A stretch of DNA of 32,937 nucleotides from Streptomyces globisporus (GCF_003501885.1 NZ_QWFA01000127.1:1-32937), one strand, 5' to 3'; shown: positions 7,881 through 16,394, numbered from the stretch's first letter. Made by a program: numbers and translations. The notes: a model not told the origin generated them from the letters alone.

Positions 7881-8846
7881 ATGAGCGCTCGACCGAACCA
7901 AGAATCCGCTGCCCCGCAAGCGGAGACCACCTCCCCCCACCGGGCCGGCTTCGCCTGCTTCGTGGGCCGCCCCAACGCGGGCAAGTCCACCCTCACGAAC
8001 GCTCTCGTCGGTCAGAAGGTGGCGATCACCTCCAACCGCCCCCAGACCACCCGGCACACCGTGCGCGGCATCGTCCACCGGGACGACGCGCAGCTGATCC
8101 TGGTAGACACCCCCGGCCTCCACAAGCCGCGCACCCTGCTGGGCGAGCGGCTCAACGACGTCGTGCGGACCACCTGGGCCGAGGTCGACGTCATCGGCTT
8201 CTGCCTGCCCGCCGACCAGAAGCTCGGCCCCGGCGACAAGTACATCGTCAAGGAGCTGGCGGGGATCAAGAAGACCCCCAAGATCGCCATCATCACCAAG
8301 ACCGACCTGGTCGAGTCCAAGGCGCTCGCCGAACAGCTCCTCGCCGTCTCCGCGCTCGCGGAGGAGCTGGGCTTCGAGTGGGCCGAGATCGTGCCGGTCT
8401 CCGCCGTCGGGGACACGCAGGTCGACCTGCTCGCCGACCTCATCGCTCCGCTGCTCCCCGAGAGCCCGCCGCTCTACCCGGAGGGCGACCTCACCGACGA
8501 GCCGGAGATGGTCATGGTCGCGGAGCTGATCCGCGAGGCCGCGCTGGAGGGCGTACGCGACGAACTGCCGCACTCCATCGCGGTCGTCGTCGAGGAGATG
8601 CTTCCCCGCGAGGACCGCCCGGCGGACAAGCCGCTGCTGGACATCCACGCCAACGTCTACATCGAGCGGCCCAGCCAGAAGGGCATCATCATCGGCCCGA
8701 AGGGCAAGCGGCTGAAGGACGTCGGCACCAAGTCCCGCAAGCACATCGAGGCGCTGCTCGGCACGCCGGTCTTCCTGGACCTGCATGTGAAGGTCGCCAA
8801 GGACTGGCAGCGCGATCCCAAGCAGCTGCGAAAGCTCGGGTTCTGA
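7881..8846 (+). CDS. era: GTPase Era
   Basis: Era is an essential GTPase that binds the 3' end of 16S rRNA and acts in 30S assembly. The 321-residue protein has G1 GRPNAGKST, G3 DTPG, G4 TKTD and an SAV G5 segment, then a C-terminal KH domain with the GPKGKRLKDVG loop. The ATG at 7881 is preferred over that at 7872: GGGGAG at 7865-7870 is 10 nt from the former but only 1 nt from the latter. Its mRNA end is probably set by the hairpin at 8867-8901. Confidence 0.96.
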   Translation: MSARPNQESAAPQAETTSPHRAGFACFVGRPNAGKSTLTNALVGQKVAITSNRPQTTRHTVRGIVHRDDAQLILVDTPGLHKPRTLLGERLNDVVRTTWAEVDVIGFCLPADQKLGPGDKYIVKELAGIKKTPKIAIITKTDLVESKALAEQLLAVSALAEELGFEWAEIVPVSAVGDTQVDLLADLIAPLLPESPPLYPEGDLTDEPEMVMVAELIREAALEGVRDELPHSIAVVVEEMLPREDRPADKPLLDIHANVYIERPSQKGIIIGPKGKRLKDVGTKSRKHIEALLGTPVFLDLHVKVAKDWQRDPKQLRKLGF

Positions 8847-8866
8847 GTCACCGAGACGCGGGGGCC

Positions 8867-8901
8867 GATCTCACGCGCCCTCCTTCAGGACGCGTGAGAT
8901 C
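8867..8901. terminator. Hairpin spanning the end of the emfourin gene
   Basis: The arms GATCTCACGCG (8867-8877) and CGCGTGAGATC (8891-8901) pair perfectly over 11 bp with a 13-nt loop. The hairpin contains the stop codon and the last nine or so codons of the minus-strand emfourin gene, and it lies about 20 nt after the era stop. It can serve era transcripts as a terminator while part of it is coding on the other strand. Confidence 0.6.
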
Positions 8902-9137
8902 AGCGTGCGCTGCGCCCCGGTCAGATCGGGGTCAGCGCAGTACACGGTGCGGCCGTCGACGGTGATCGCGTACCGGAAGCCGTCCGGGACCCCGGCCGAC
9001 GGGGTGTCCCGCGCCGCGCCGAGCGCCTCATCGGCGAGGGACCGCCACTCCGCGGCGTCCGCCCGGCCCTCCGTGTCGACCTCATGGCGGCGGGCGATGC
9101 CGGCGAAGCCGCCGGTCCGGCTGACCTGAATGCGCAT
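8871..9137 (-). CDS. Emfourin-like protease inhibitor
   Basis: The 88-residue protein resembles emfourin, a small proteinaceous inhibitor of protealysin-like M4 metallopeptidases that is encoded next to the protease gene. The start MRIQVSRTGGFAGI and the middle segment with PDGFRYAITVDG fit that family, and the gene lies 70 nt downstream of an M4 protease on the same strand. No signal peptide is visible, in line with the intracellular or non-classically exported protease. The ATG at 9137 with AGGA upstream is preferred to the longer frame from 9179. Function rests on family resemblance plus context. Confidence 0.75.
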   Translation of the reverse strand: MRIQVSRTGGFAGIARRHEVDTEGRADAAEWRSLADEALGAARDTPSAGVPDGFRYAITVDGRTVYCADPDLTGAQRTLISRVLKEGA

Positions 9138-9207
9138 GGGGTCCTGTCTATCGGGGGCCGGACGGGCACTCAACCCCACCCGCCGGTCGGGAATGCGACG
9201 GTCCGGG

Positions 9208-10284
9208 TCAGGCCCGGGTGGGGACGCCCACCTCCGACCAGGCCTTGAGGACCGCCTCCCGCTCGTCCGCCTCGCCGAAGCGGGCGCCCGCCGCCGCGAC
9301 CGTCAGCCGGGCGAACTCCGCGAAGTCCGCGTTGGCCGTCAGCTCGCCGCCGGTCAGCACGTCGAACCAGATCTGCCCGGCGCGCTCCCAGGAATTGCCG
9401 CCCAGCGCGGTGGCCAGGAGGTAGAACGCGCGGTTGGGGATGCCGGAGTTGAGGTGGACGCCGCCGTTGTCCTCCTCCGTCTCGATGTAGTCGTCCATGG
9501 AGCCCGGCTGCGGGTCCTTGCCGAGCACGTCGTCGTCGTACGCCGTGCCCGGGGCCTTCATCGAGCGCAGCGCGTCCCCGCTGACCCGGGGCGCGAGCAG
9601 CCCGGCGCCGATCAGCCAGTCGGCCTGCTCCGCGCTCTGGCCCAGCGAGTACTGCTTGACCAGCGAGCCGATCACGTCGGACACGGACTCGTTGAGCGCG
9701 CCCGACTGGCCCTCGTAGCGCAGGTTGGCGGTGTACTGGGTGAGGCCGTGGGCCAGCTCGTGGGCGATCACGTCCACCGCGACGGTGAAGTCGAGGAAGA
9801 TCTCGCCGTCGCCGTCCCCGAAGACCATCTGCTCGCCGTCGAAGAACGCGTTGTTGTACTCCTGGCCGTAGTGCACGGAGCCGATCAGCGGGAGGCCCTT
9901 GCCGTCGATCGAGCTGCGCCCGTACGCAGAGAGCAGCAGCTCGAAGGTGGCGCCGAGCCCGGCGTACGCGCGGTTGACGCTGGCGTCGGACGTGGGCTTG
10001 TCGCCCTCCTCGCGGACCTTGACGCCGGGCAGGGTCGTGCCCGTCCCGCAGTCGTACAGGATGCGCTGCGGCTTGCTCGGGACCGCGCCGGCGGTGTGCC
10101 GGGTCGGTGTCGCGGCGAGCGCGGTGATCCGGCGGCGGTCACGGCGCAGGGCGTCGGCCGCCAGGGTGCGGCGGGCCGGGTCCGCGAGCCGGGCGTCGGC
10201 GGACCGGGAGAGGTGATCGAGGACGTGGGGCGGAACGATGGTGCAGAAGACGGGGTTGAGCTCGCCGTCGGTTCGAAGGTGCAT
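9208..10284 (-). CDS. Protealysin-like M4 family metallopeptidase
   Basis: This 358-residue zinc endopeptidase of the thermolysin family has no secretory signal and a short propeptide, as in protealysin. The propeptide carries the PPL-type segment CTIVPPHVLDHL (about residues 14-25), followed by PQRILYDC near the processing region. Zinc ligands are His175 and His179 with catalytic Glu176 in HELAHG, and Glu199 in NESVSD. A later GGVHLNSGIPNRAF holds the conserved catalytic-site region. The emfourin-like gene follows on the same strand, giving a protease-inhibitor pair. A gene of this type is found near leuA in other Streptomyces. Confidence 0.92.
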   Translation of the reverse strand: MHLRTDGELNPVFCTIVPPHVLDHLSRSADARLADPARRTLAADALRRDRRRITALAATPTRHTAGAVPSKPQRILYDCGTGTTLPGVKVREEGDKPTSDASVNRAYAGLGATFELLLSAYGRSSIDGKGLPLIGSVHYGQEYNNAFFDGEQMVFGDGDGEIFLDFTVAVDVIAHELAHGLTQYTANLRYEGQSGALNESVSDVIGSLVKQYSLGQSAEQADWLIGAGLLAPRVSGDALRSMKAPGTAYDDDVLGKDPQPGSMDDYIETEEDNGGVHLNSGIPNRAFYLLATALGGNSWERAGQIWFDVLTGGELTANADFAEFARLTVAAAGARFGEADEREAVLKAWSEVGVPTRA

Positions 10285-10403
10285 GAATACGACTGTGGCA
10301 CTCCGTCACCGCGCTGTCACTGGTTGCGACGATGATTGACGAAATGGAGTGATGAGTCACTGTTTACCCGTCATCGATGCCCGGTCCCGCATACTGATAC
10401 GGA

Positions 10404-10433
10404 CCGACACCGCGGGCCACACTCGGTTACGCT
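10404..10433 (+). promoter_or_regulatory. Promoter of leuL-leuA
   Basis: A -35 box CCGACA (10404-10409) and a -10 box TACGCT (10428-10433) are separated by 18 bp. Transcription would start near 10440, only a few bases before the leader peptide ATG at 10443, so the leader would be translated from an almost leaderless mRNA. Assignment is by consensus match only. Confidence 0.5.
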
Positions 10434-10442
10434 CGTCGCATC

Positions 10443-10490
10443 ATGCGTTTCGGGCTGCTTCTTCTTAGCTGCCGCGGCGAGGGCCTGTAG
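10443..10490 (+). CDS. leuL: leuA leader peptide
   Basis: This 15-codon ORF encodes MRFGLLLLSCRGEGL. Four consecutive Leu codons (CTG CTT CTT CTT) include CTT, rare in this genome, and a fifth Leu precedes the TAG. It lies 84 nt upstream of the leucine biosynthesis gene leuA and overlaps a strong hairpin, the layout of a Leu attenuator in which ribosome stalling senses charged leucyl-tRNA. A leuA leader peptide has been reported in Streptomyces. It is too short for routine gene callers. Confidence 0.85.
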   Translation: MRFGLLLLSCRGEGL

Positions 10491-10515
10491 TCGTAGGCCG
10501 ACCCCCTCCCCGCGG
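10472..10515 (+). promoter_or_regulatory. Attenuator hairpin of the leuA leader
   Basis: CCGCGG (10472-10477) pairs with CCGCGG (10510-10515), GAGGG (10479-10483) with CCCTC (10504-10508), and CCT (10484-10486) with AGG (10495-10497), leaving a loop that holds the leader stop codon. A ribosome reading to the end of the leader would melt the stem, while one stalled at the Leu run would leave it free. No U-run follows, so the mechanism (termination, anti-termination or translational) is not decided by sequence. Confidence 0.55.
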
Positions 10516-10574
10516 AGTCTGGTGCTGCAGCGACACAGTCGGCCGATCCCCGCTGGACCGAGGAGCCCTACGCC

Positions 10575-12359
10575 ATGACCACCGTGAATCCCGCCGGTAA
10601 TTCTGTCGGCCGCCCCACCCCGATCACCAACGCGACGCAGCTGCAGAAGCCCTCCGGGATGCCGGTCCACAAGTACGGCCGCTACGAGGCCGTCGACATC
10701 CCCGACCGTACCTGGCCCGACAACCGCATCACCGTGGCGCCCCGCTGGCTGTCCACCGATCTGCGCGACGGCAACCAGGCCCTGATCGACCCGATGTCCC
10801 CGGCCCGCAAGCGCGAGATGTTCGACCTGCTGGTCAAGATGGGCTACAAGGAGATCGAGGTCGGCTTCCCGTCCTCCGGCGAGACCGACTTCGCCTTCGT
10901 ACGCTCCATCATCGAAGAGGGCGCGATCCCCGAGGACGTGACGATCTCCGTCCTGACGCAGGCCCGCGAGGAGCTGATCGAGCGCACCGTGGAGTCCCTG
11001 GTCGGCGCCCACCGCGCCACCGTCCACCTGTACAACGCCACCGCCCCGACCTTCCGCCGTGTCGTCTTCCGCGGCTCGCGCGAGGAGGTCAAGCAGATCG
11101 CGGTGGACGGCACCCGGCTGGTCATGGAGTACGCCGAGAAGATCCTGGGCCCCGAGACGATCTTCGGCTACCAGTACAGCCCGGAGATCTTCACCGACAC
11201 CGAGCTGGACTTCGCCCTGGAGGTCTGCGAGGCCGTCTGCGACGTGTGGCAGCCGGAGGAGGGCCGCGAGATCATCCTCAACCTGCCCGCCACCGTCGAG
11301 CGCTCCACGCCCTCCACCCACGCGGACCGCTTCGAGTGGATGTCCCGCAACCTGACCCGCCGCGAGCACGTCTGCCTGTCGGTCCACCCGCACAACGACC
11401 GGGGCACCGCCGTCGCCGCCGCCGAGCTGGCCATCATGGCCGGCGCCGACCGCATCGAGGGCTGCCTGTTCGGCCAGGGCGAGCGCACCGGCAACGTCGA
11501 CCTGGTCACCCTGGGCATGAACCTGTTCTCCCAGGGCGTCGACCCGCAGATCGACTTCTCGCAGATCGACGAGATCCGCCGCACCAGCGAGTACTGCAAC
11601 CAGATGGAGATCCACCCGCGCCACCCCTACGCGGGCGATCTGGTCTACACCGCCTTCTCCGGCTCCCACCAGGACGCCATCAAGAAGGGCTTCGACGCGA
11701 TGGAGAAGGACGCGGCCGCCCAGGGCAGGACCGTGGACGACATCGAGTGGGCCGTGCCGTACCTGCCGATCGACCCGAAGGACGTCGGCCGCTCGTACGA
11801 GGCCGTCATCCGGGTCAACTCGCAGTCCGGCAAGGGCGGTATCGCGTACGTCCTGAAGAACGACCACAAGCTGGACCTGCCGCGCCGGATGCAGATCGAG
11901 TTCTCCCGGATCATTCAGGCCAAGACCGACGCCGAGGGCGGCGAGGTCACCCCGACGCAGATCTGGTCCACCTTCCAGGACGAGTACCTGCCGAACGCGG
12001 AGAACGCGGGGGCGCGTTGGGGCCGCATCCAGCTGCGCTCCGGCCAGACCACCTCCGACACCGACGGCACCGACACCCTGACAGTCGAGGCCGTCGTGGA
12101 CGGCGCCGACACCGTCCTGACCGGTTCCGGCAACGGCCCGATCTCCGCGTTCTTCGAAGCGCTGCAGGCCATCGGCATCGACGCCCGGCTGCTGGACTAC
12201 ACCGAGCACACGATGAGCGAGGGAGCCAGCGCCCAGGCCGCCTCGTACATCGAGTGCGCGATCGACGGCAAGGTCCTGTGGGGCATCGGCATCGACGCCA
12301 ACACCACCCGCGCCTCGCTCAAGGCGGTCGTCTCCGCCGTCAACCGCGCGGCCCGCTGA
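10575..12359 (+). CDS. leuA: 2-isopropylmalate synthase
   Basis: LeuA condenses acetyl-CoA with 2-ketoisovalerate in the first committed step of leucine synthesis. The 594-residue protein is of the long actinobacterial type (LeuA2). The catalytic TIM barrel begins with LRDGNQALIDPM and has the metal-binding HPHNDRGTAVA motif near residue 275; the C-terminal allosteric domain that binds leucine covers about 440-590. The ATG at 10575 follows a weak GAGG ribosome site. Control appears to work through the leader peptide and, as known for the family, leucine feedback. A 13-bp hairpin follows the gene. Confidence 0.96.
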   Translation: MTTVNPAGNSVGRPTPITNATQLQKPSGMPVHKYGRYEAVDIPDRTWPDNRITVAPRWLSTDLRDGNQALIDPMSPARKREMFDLLVKMGYKEIEVGFPSSGETDFAFVRSIIEEGAIPEDVTISVLTQAREELIERTVESLVGAHRATVHLYNATAPTFRRVVFRGSREEVKQIAVDGTRLVMEYAEKILGPETIFGYQYSPEIFTDTELDFALEVCEAVCDVWQPEEGREIILNLPATVERSTPSTHADRFEWMSRNLTRREHVCLSVHPHNDRGTAVAAAELAIMAGADRIEGCLFGQGERTGNVDLVTLGMNLFSQGVDPQIDFSQIDEIRRTSEYCNQMEIHPRHPYAGDLVYTAFSGSHQDAIKKGFDAMEKDAAAQGRTVDDIEWAVPYLPIDPKDVGRSYEAVIRVNSQSGKGGIAYVLKNDHKLDLPRRMQIEFSRIIQAKTDAEGGEVTPTQIWSTFQDEYLPNAENAGARWGRIQLRSGQTTSDTDGTDTLTVEAVVDGADTVLTGSGNGPISAFFEALQAIGIDARLLDYTEHTMSEGASAQAASYIECAIDGKVLWGIGIDANTTRASLKAVVSAVNRAAR

Positions 12360-12378
12360 CGCCCGAACGGCACTCCTG

Positions 12379-12409
12379 ACCCCGATCGCCCGCTTTGGGT
12401 GGTCGGGGT
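12379..12409 (+). terminator. leuA terminator hairpin
   Basis: The arm at 12379-12391 (ACCCCGATCGCCC) pairs with 12397-12409 (GGGTGGTCGGGGT) over 13 positions, two of them G-U, with loop GCTTT. It begins 20 nt after the leuA stop. No T-run follows, which is usual in Streptomyces. Confidence 0.65.
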
Positions 12410-12522
12410 TCGGCCATATCCGGGGGTTGTGACGTCCAAGAGGCTGACGCCCCCTCGCGGATGTGGCTAACATCACGTCCAACACACGGCAATGTTGCCG
12501 GAGCGTTACGGAGGTGTGCGAC

Positions 12523-13227
12523 GTGCGGTCAGCCAAAGGACAACGCGCTCTGAGGCCGGTCCTCTGCGGCGTTCGCACCGTCTGGGACGCCGTCGGCGAC
12601 GGCGTCTTCTTCTGCCCGTGCTGCGGGGGAGACCGCAACTACCGCCGGCTCACCGGCCGCCGCCGCCTCACGGTCCTCGGTGTCCCGCTGGTCGGCCGGG
12701 GCGAGGCCGAGCCCGTCGTCGAGTGCGCGGCCTGCCTGGCCCACCACGCCCCCGAGGCGCTGGACCACCCCACCACGACCCGGTTCTCCGCGATGCTCCG
12801 CGAGGCCGTCCACACCGTCACGCTGGCCGTCCTCGCCGCCGGGGGCACCGCCTCCCGCACGGTCCTGGAGGCCGCCGTCGCCACCGTGCGCGACGCCGGG
12901 CTCGACGACTGCACCCAGGAGCAGTTGTTCACCGTCGTCGAGGTGCTGGCCGCCGACACCGGCCGGGGCTCCGGCACCGACCCGGCCGCCGAGGCCTGCG
13001 GACCGACCCTCGCCATCGAGCTGCACGAGGTGCTGGCCCCGCTCGCCCCGCACCTGGCCACCGCCGGCCGCGCGTCCGTCCTCCTCCAGGGCGCCCGGAT
13101 CGCTCTGGCCGACGGGCCCTACTGCGCCGCCGAGCGCCAGGTCCTGACGACGGTCGGCAGCGCCCTCGGCATCCCCGCCGAGGAGACCGCCCGGGTACTG
13201 GCCGAGGCGGCCCGTACGCCGTCGTAG
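12523..13227 (+). CDS. TerB-like protein with N-terminal zinc ribbon
   Basis: The 234-residue protein has an N-terminal zinc-ribbon-like region with Cys31/Cys34 (CPCCGG) and Cys68/Cys71 (CAAC). An all-helical domain follows (about residues 80-230), whose two helical repeats and acidic residues resemble the TerB/DjlA-type fold of tellurite-resistance-associated proteins. The likely start is the GTG at 12523, 9 nt after GGAG; an in-frame GTG at 12514 abuts that site. The gene stands alone between leuA and recO, a position I recall for other Streptomyces. There is no other ter gene nearby, so tellurite resistance should not be assumed. Confidence 0.7.
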   Translation: MRSAKGQRALRPVLCGVRTVWDAVGDGVFFCPCCGGDRNYRRLTGRRRLTVLGVPLVGRGEAEPVVECAACLAHHAPEALDHPTTTRFSAMLREAVHTVTLAVLAAGGTASRTVLEAAVATVRDAGLDDCTQEQLFTVVEVLAADTGRGSGTDPAAEACGPTLAIELHEVLAPLAPHLATAGRASVLLQGARIALADGPYCAAERQVLTTVGSALGIPAEETARVLAEAARTPS

Positions 13228-13335
13228 GCGTTCGTGGGCCTCAGGCAGCCTCCGTACGCCCTCCTGGACCGGTAGGGACCGGTAAAGAGCCCCCAGGGCC
13301 CCCGCAGGCCGCCCCCGGTGGGCGACAATGGGCCC

Positions 13336-14082
13336 ATGAGCTTGTTCCGGGACGACGGCATCGTGCTGCGTACGCAGAAACTGGGCGAGGCCGACCGGAT
13401 CATCACGATCCTGACCCGCGGCCACGGCCGGGTCCGCGCCGTCGCCCGCGGGGTGCGCCGCACCAAGTCCAAGTTCGGCGCCCGCCTGGAGCCCTTCTCC
13501 CACGTCGACGTGCAGTTCTTCGCGCGCGGCAGCGAGCTGGTCGGCCGCGGGCTGCCGCTCTGCACCCAGAGCGAGACGATCGCCCCGTACGGCGGCGGGA
13601 TCGTCGCCGACTACGCCCGCTACACCGCGGGCACCGCGATGCTGGAGACCGCCGAGCGGTTCACCGACCACGAGGGCGAACCGGCCGTCCAGCAGTATCT
13701 GCTGCTCGTCGGCGGCCTGCGCACCCTCGCCCGGGGCGAGCACGCCCCTCATCTGATCCTGGACGCGTTCCTGCTGCGCTCGCTCGCGGTCAACGGGTAC
13801 GCGCCCAGCTTCGAGGACTGCGCCAAGTGCGGAATGCCCGGTCCGAACCGGTTCTTCTCCGTCGCGGCGGGGGGCGTCATATGCGGTGACTGCCGGGTCC
13901 CCGGCAGCGTCGTACCCTCGGCACAGGCCCTCGAACTGCTGAGCGCGCTGCTCAGCGGCGACTGGGCGACGGCGGACGCGTGCGAGGCGCGTCATGTCAG
14001 GGAGGGGAGCGGGCTGGTGTCCGCCTATCTGCACTGGCATCTGGAGCGCGGCCTGCGCTCGCTGCGGTACGTAGAGAAGTGA
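13336..14082 (+). CDS. recO: DNA repair protein RecO
   Basis: RecO works with RecF and RecR to load RecA on SSB-coated single-stranded DNA. The 248-residue protein has the N-terminal OB fold (DDGIVLRTQKLGEADRIITIL) and a C-terminal helical domain with a four-cysteine zinc site, CAKCG near residue 164 and CGDC near 185. The ATG at 13336 matches the family start; the GTG at 13318 is an upstream extension. The gene is probably cotranscribed with uppS, which begins 21 nt after its stop. Confidence 0.93.
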   Translation: MSLFRDDGIVLRTQKLGEADRIITILTRGHGRVRAVARGVRRTKSKFGARLEPFSHVDVQFFARGSELVGRGLPLCTQSETIAPYGGGIVADYARYTAGTAMLETAERFTDHEGEPAVQQYLLLVGGLRTLARGEHAPHLILDAFLLRSLAVNGYAPSFEDCAKCGMPGPNRFFSVAAGGVICGDCRVPGSVVPSAQALELLSALLSGDWATADACEARHVREGSGLVSAYLHWHLERGLRSLRYVEK

Positions 14083-14103
14083 CACAGGGAGACTGAGAAG
14101 CAC

Positions 14104-14919
14104 ATGGCAGTACGCGGGATCCTCGGCGGCCGTAACCGGCGCACGTACAAGACCCCCGAGCCGCACCCCTCGGGCGCGACGCCGCCGAAGATCCCCGGCG
14201 AGCTGGTGCCCCAGCACGTCGCCGTCGTGATGGACGGCAACGGCCGCTGGGCGAAGGAGCGGGGTCTGCCCCGCACCGAGGGCCACAAGGTCGGTGAGGG
14301 CGTCGTCATGGACGTGCTCAAGGGCTGCATCGAGATGGGCGTGAAGAACCTCTCGCTCTACGCCTTCTCCACGGAGAACTGGAAGCGCTCGCCGGACGAG
14401 GTGAAGTTCCTGATGAACTTCAACCGCGACGTGATCCGCCGCCGCCGCGACGAGATGGACGAGCTCGGCATCCGCATCCGCTGGGTGGGCCGCATGCCGA
14501 AGCTGTGGAAGTCGGTCGTCCAGGAACTCCAGGTCGCCCAGGAGCAGACCAAGAACAACGACGCGATGACGCTGTACTTCTGCGTGAACTACGGCGGCCG
14601 CGCCGAGATCGCGGACGCCGCGCAGCGCATCGCCCAGGACGTGGCGGCCGGAAAGCTGGACCCGTCGAAGGTCAACGAGAAGACGTTCCAGAAGTACATC
14701 TACTACCCGGACATGCCGGATGTGGACCTCTTCGTGCGCCCCAGCGGCGAGCAGCGCACCTCGAACTACCTGATCTGGCAGAGCGCCTACGCCGAGATGG
14801 TTTTCCAGGACGTTCTTTGGCCGGATTTCGACCGCCGGGACCTGTGGCGGGCCTGCCTGGAGTACGCCCAGCGCGACCGCCGCTTCGGCGGGGCGCAGGA
14901 GGCGGAAGCCGCCAAGTGA
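14104..14919 (+). CDS. uppS: Isoprenyl transferase (cis-prenyl/undecaprenyl diphosphate synthase family)
   Basis: This 271-residue soluble enzyme condenses isopentenyl diphosphate units in cis to make long polyprenyl diphosphates, the lipid carrier for cell-wall synthesis. The signature VAVVMDGNGRWA carries the catalytic Asp. YAFSTENWKRS and the C-terminal DLFVRPSGEQRTSNYLIWQ region with the conserved Arg residues are also present. Chain length cannot be read from the sequence: the enzyme could be undecaprenyl or decaprenyl type. It follows recO and ends at a very strong hairpin. Confidence 0.93.
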   Translation: MAVRGILGGRNRRTYKTPEPHPSGATPPKIPGELVPQHVAVVMDGNGRWAKERGLPRTEGHKVGEGVVMDVLKGCIEMGVKNLSLYAFSTENWKRSPDEVKFLMNFNRDVIRRRRDEMDELGIRIRWVGRMPKLWKSVVQELQVAQEQTKNNDAMTLYFCVNYGGRAEIADAAQRIAQDVAAGKLDPSKVNEKTFQKYIYYPDMPDVDLFVRPSGEQRTSNYLIWQSAYAEMVFQDVLWPDFDRRDLWRACLEYAQRDRRFGGAQEAEAAK

Positions 14920-14940
14920 GCACGGAGAAGTGAGCACGGA

Positions 14941-14983
14941 GAAGGGGCGGGCCCGGTGCGTGGTGCACCGGGCCCGCCCCTTC
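14941..14983. terminator. Bidirectional terminator between uppS and zur
   Basis: A perfect 19-bp inverted repeat has arms at 14941-14959 (beginning GAAGGGGCGGGCCCGG) and 14965-14983, with a 5-nt loop GTGGT. It lies between the convergent uppS and zur genes. It is the longest perfect hairpin noticed in the window. Confidence 0.85.
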
Positions 14984-14994
14984 TCGTACGTCCG

Positions 14995-15429
14995 TTACGA
15001 CTTCTTCTCGGCGCACTCCGCGCAGGTGCCGAAGATCTCGACGGTGTGGGCGACGTTCACATAGCCGTGCTGGGCGGCGATCATCTCGGCCCACTGCTCG
15101 ACGGCCGGGCCCTCGACCTCCACGGCCTTGCCGCAGAGCCGGCAGACCAGGTGGTGGTGATGGTCGCCGGTCGAGCAGCGCCGGTAGACGGCCTCGCCCT
15201 CGGTGGTGCGCAGGACGTCGACCTCACCGGCGTCGGCGAGGGACTGCAGGGTCCGGTAGACCGTCGTGAGGCCCACGGAGTCGCCGCGGTGTTTCAGGAC
15301 GTCGTGCAGCTCCTGGGCGCTGCGGAACTCGTCGACCTCGTCGAGCGCCGCCGCCACCGCCGCCCGCTGCCGGGTGGACCGGCCGCGTACCGGCGCTGCG
15401 TTCGTGCCACTGATCGGCGCCGTGGCCAC
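14995..15429 (-). CDS. zur: Zinc uptake regulator Zur (Fur family)
   Basis: Zur is a zinc-sensing repressor of zinc uptake and ribosomal paralogue genes. The 144-residue protein has the winged-helix DNA-binding domain (about residues 15-85; SVGLTTVYRTLQSLADAGEV), then the metal-sensing dimerisation domain with HHHHLVCRLCG and a final CAEC pair forming the structural zinc site. The GTG at 15429 follows GAGGAG at a good distance; in-frame ATGs upstream are less likely. It is next to znuB on the same strand, 65 nt downstream, so it is probably part of or close to the znu operon it controls. Confidence 0.92.
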   Translation of the reverse strand: MATAPISGTNAAPVRGRSTRQRAAVAAALDEVDEFRSAQELHDVLKHRGDSVGLTTVYRTLQSLADAGEVDVLRTTEGEAVYRRCSTGDHHHHLVCRLCGKAVEVEGPAVEQWAEMIAAQHGYVNVAHTVEIFGTCAECAEKKS

Positions 15430-15494
15430 AGGTGCCTCCTCGTGTCGCCCGTACATGTGTCGGGCCATTGTGCCAGCCCGACCGGGCGCCGTAC

Positions 15495-16394
15495 TCAAAC
15501 GCGCACGTCGTCCGCGCCCCGCCGGGCCGGTGGTACTTCCAGGGTGCACTCGGCACCCTTCGCCTCGCTCGCCCGGGCGCGCCTCCGCGCGAGCGGAGCG
15601 GCGAGCGCGGTCAGCGCGACGAACACCGCGATGGCCAGCAGCACGATCGTCGCGCCGGGCGGAACGTCCTGGTAGTACGAGGTCACGGTGCCGGTGAGGG
15701 TGACGGCGGTGCCGATCACCACGGACAGCACGAAGGTGACCTTGAAGGACTTGGTGATCTGCTGGGCGGCCGCCACCGGCACCACCATCAGCGCGCTGAC
15801 CAGCAGCAGCCCGACGACCCGCATGGCGACGGTCACGGTCACGGCCGCGGTGACCGCGACCAGCAGGTTCAGCACCCGGACGGGCAGCCCGGAGACCCGG
15901 GCGAACTCCTCGTCCTGGCTGACCGCGAACAGTTGCCTCCGGAGCCCCACCGTGACCAGCACGACGAAGGCCGCCAGGACGCAGATCGCGACGACGTCCG
16001 ACTCGGAGACGGTGGCGAGCGAGCCGAAGAGGTACGAGGTCAGATTGGCGTTGGAGCCGGTGTCGGACAGGTTGATCAGCATGACGCCGCCCGCCATACC
16101 GCCGTAGAACAGCATCGCGAGGGCGAGGTCGCCGCGCGTGTGCCCGTACCAGCGGATCAGCTCCATCACGACGGCGCCGGCCACCGCGACCGCGGTGGCC
16201 ATCCACACGGGGCTGGTGGAGAGCAGGAAGCCGAGGCCGACGCCGGTCATCGCGATGTGCCCGATGCCGTCGCCCATCAGGGCCTGGCGCCGCTGCACCA
16301 GGTAGATGCCGATGGCGGGCGCGGTGATCCCGACCAGCACGGCCGCGATGAGCGCCCGCTGCATGAAGGGAGGGTTGAGGAATTCGAAGAGCAT
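15495..16394 (-). CDS. znuB: Zinc ABC transporter permease ZnuB
   Basis: This 299-residue membrane protein of the ABC-3 (MntB/ZnuB) permease family has about eight hydrophobic helices. MGDGIGHIAMTGVGLGFLL is the family's conserved segment near residue 40. The Arg/Glu-rich C-terminal tail of about 35 residues is cytosolic. The ATG overlaps the znuC stop by one base (TGATG), which indicates translational coupling. With ZnuC and ZnuA it forms the high-affinity zinc importer. Confidence 0.93.
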   Translation of the reverse strand: MLFEFLNPPFMQRALIAAVLVGITAPAIGIYLVQRRQALMGDGIGHIAMTGVGLGFLLSTSPVWMATAVAVAGAVVMELIRWYGHTRGDLALAMLFYGGMAGGVMLINLSDTGSNANLTSYLFGSLATVSESDVVAICVLAAFVVLVTVGLRRQLFAVSQDEEFARVSGLPVRVLNLLVAVTAAVTVTVAMRVVGLLLVSALMVVPVAAAQQITKSFKVTFVLSVVIGTAVTLTGTVTSYYQDVPPGATIVLLAIAVFVALTALAAPLARRRARASEAKGAECTLEVPPARRGADDVRV

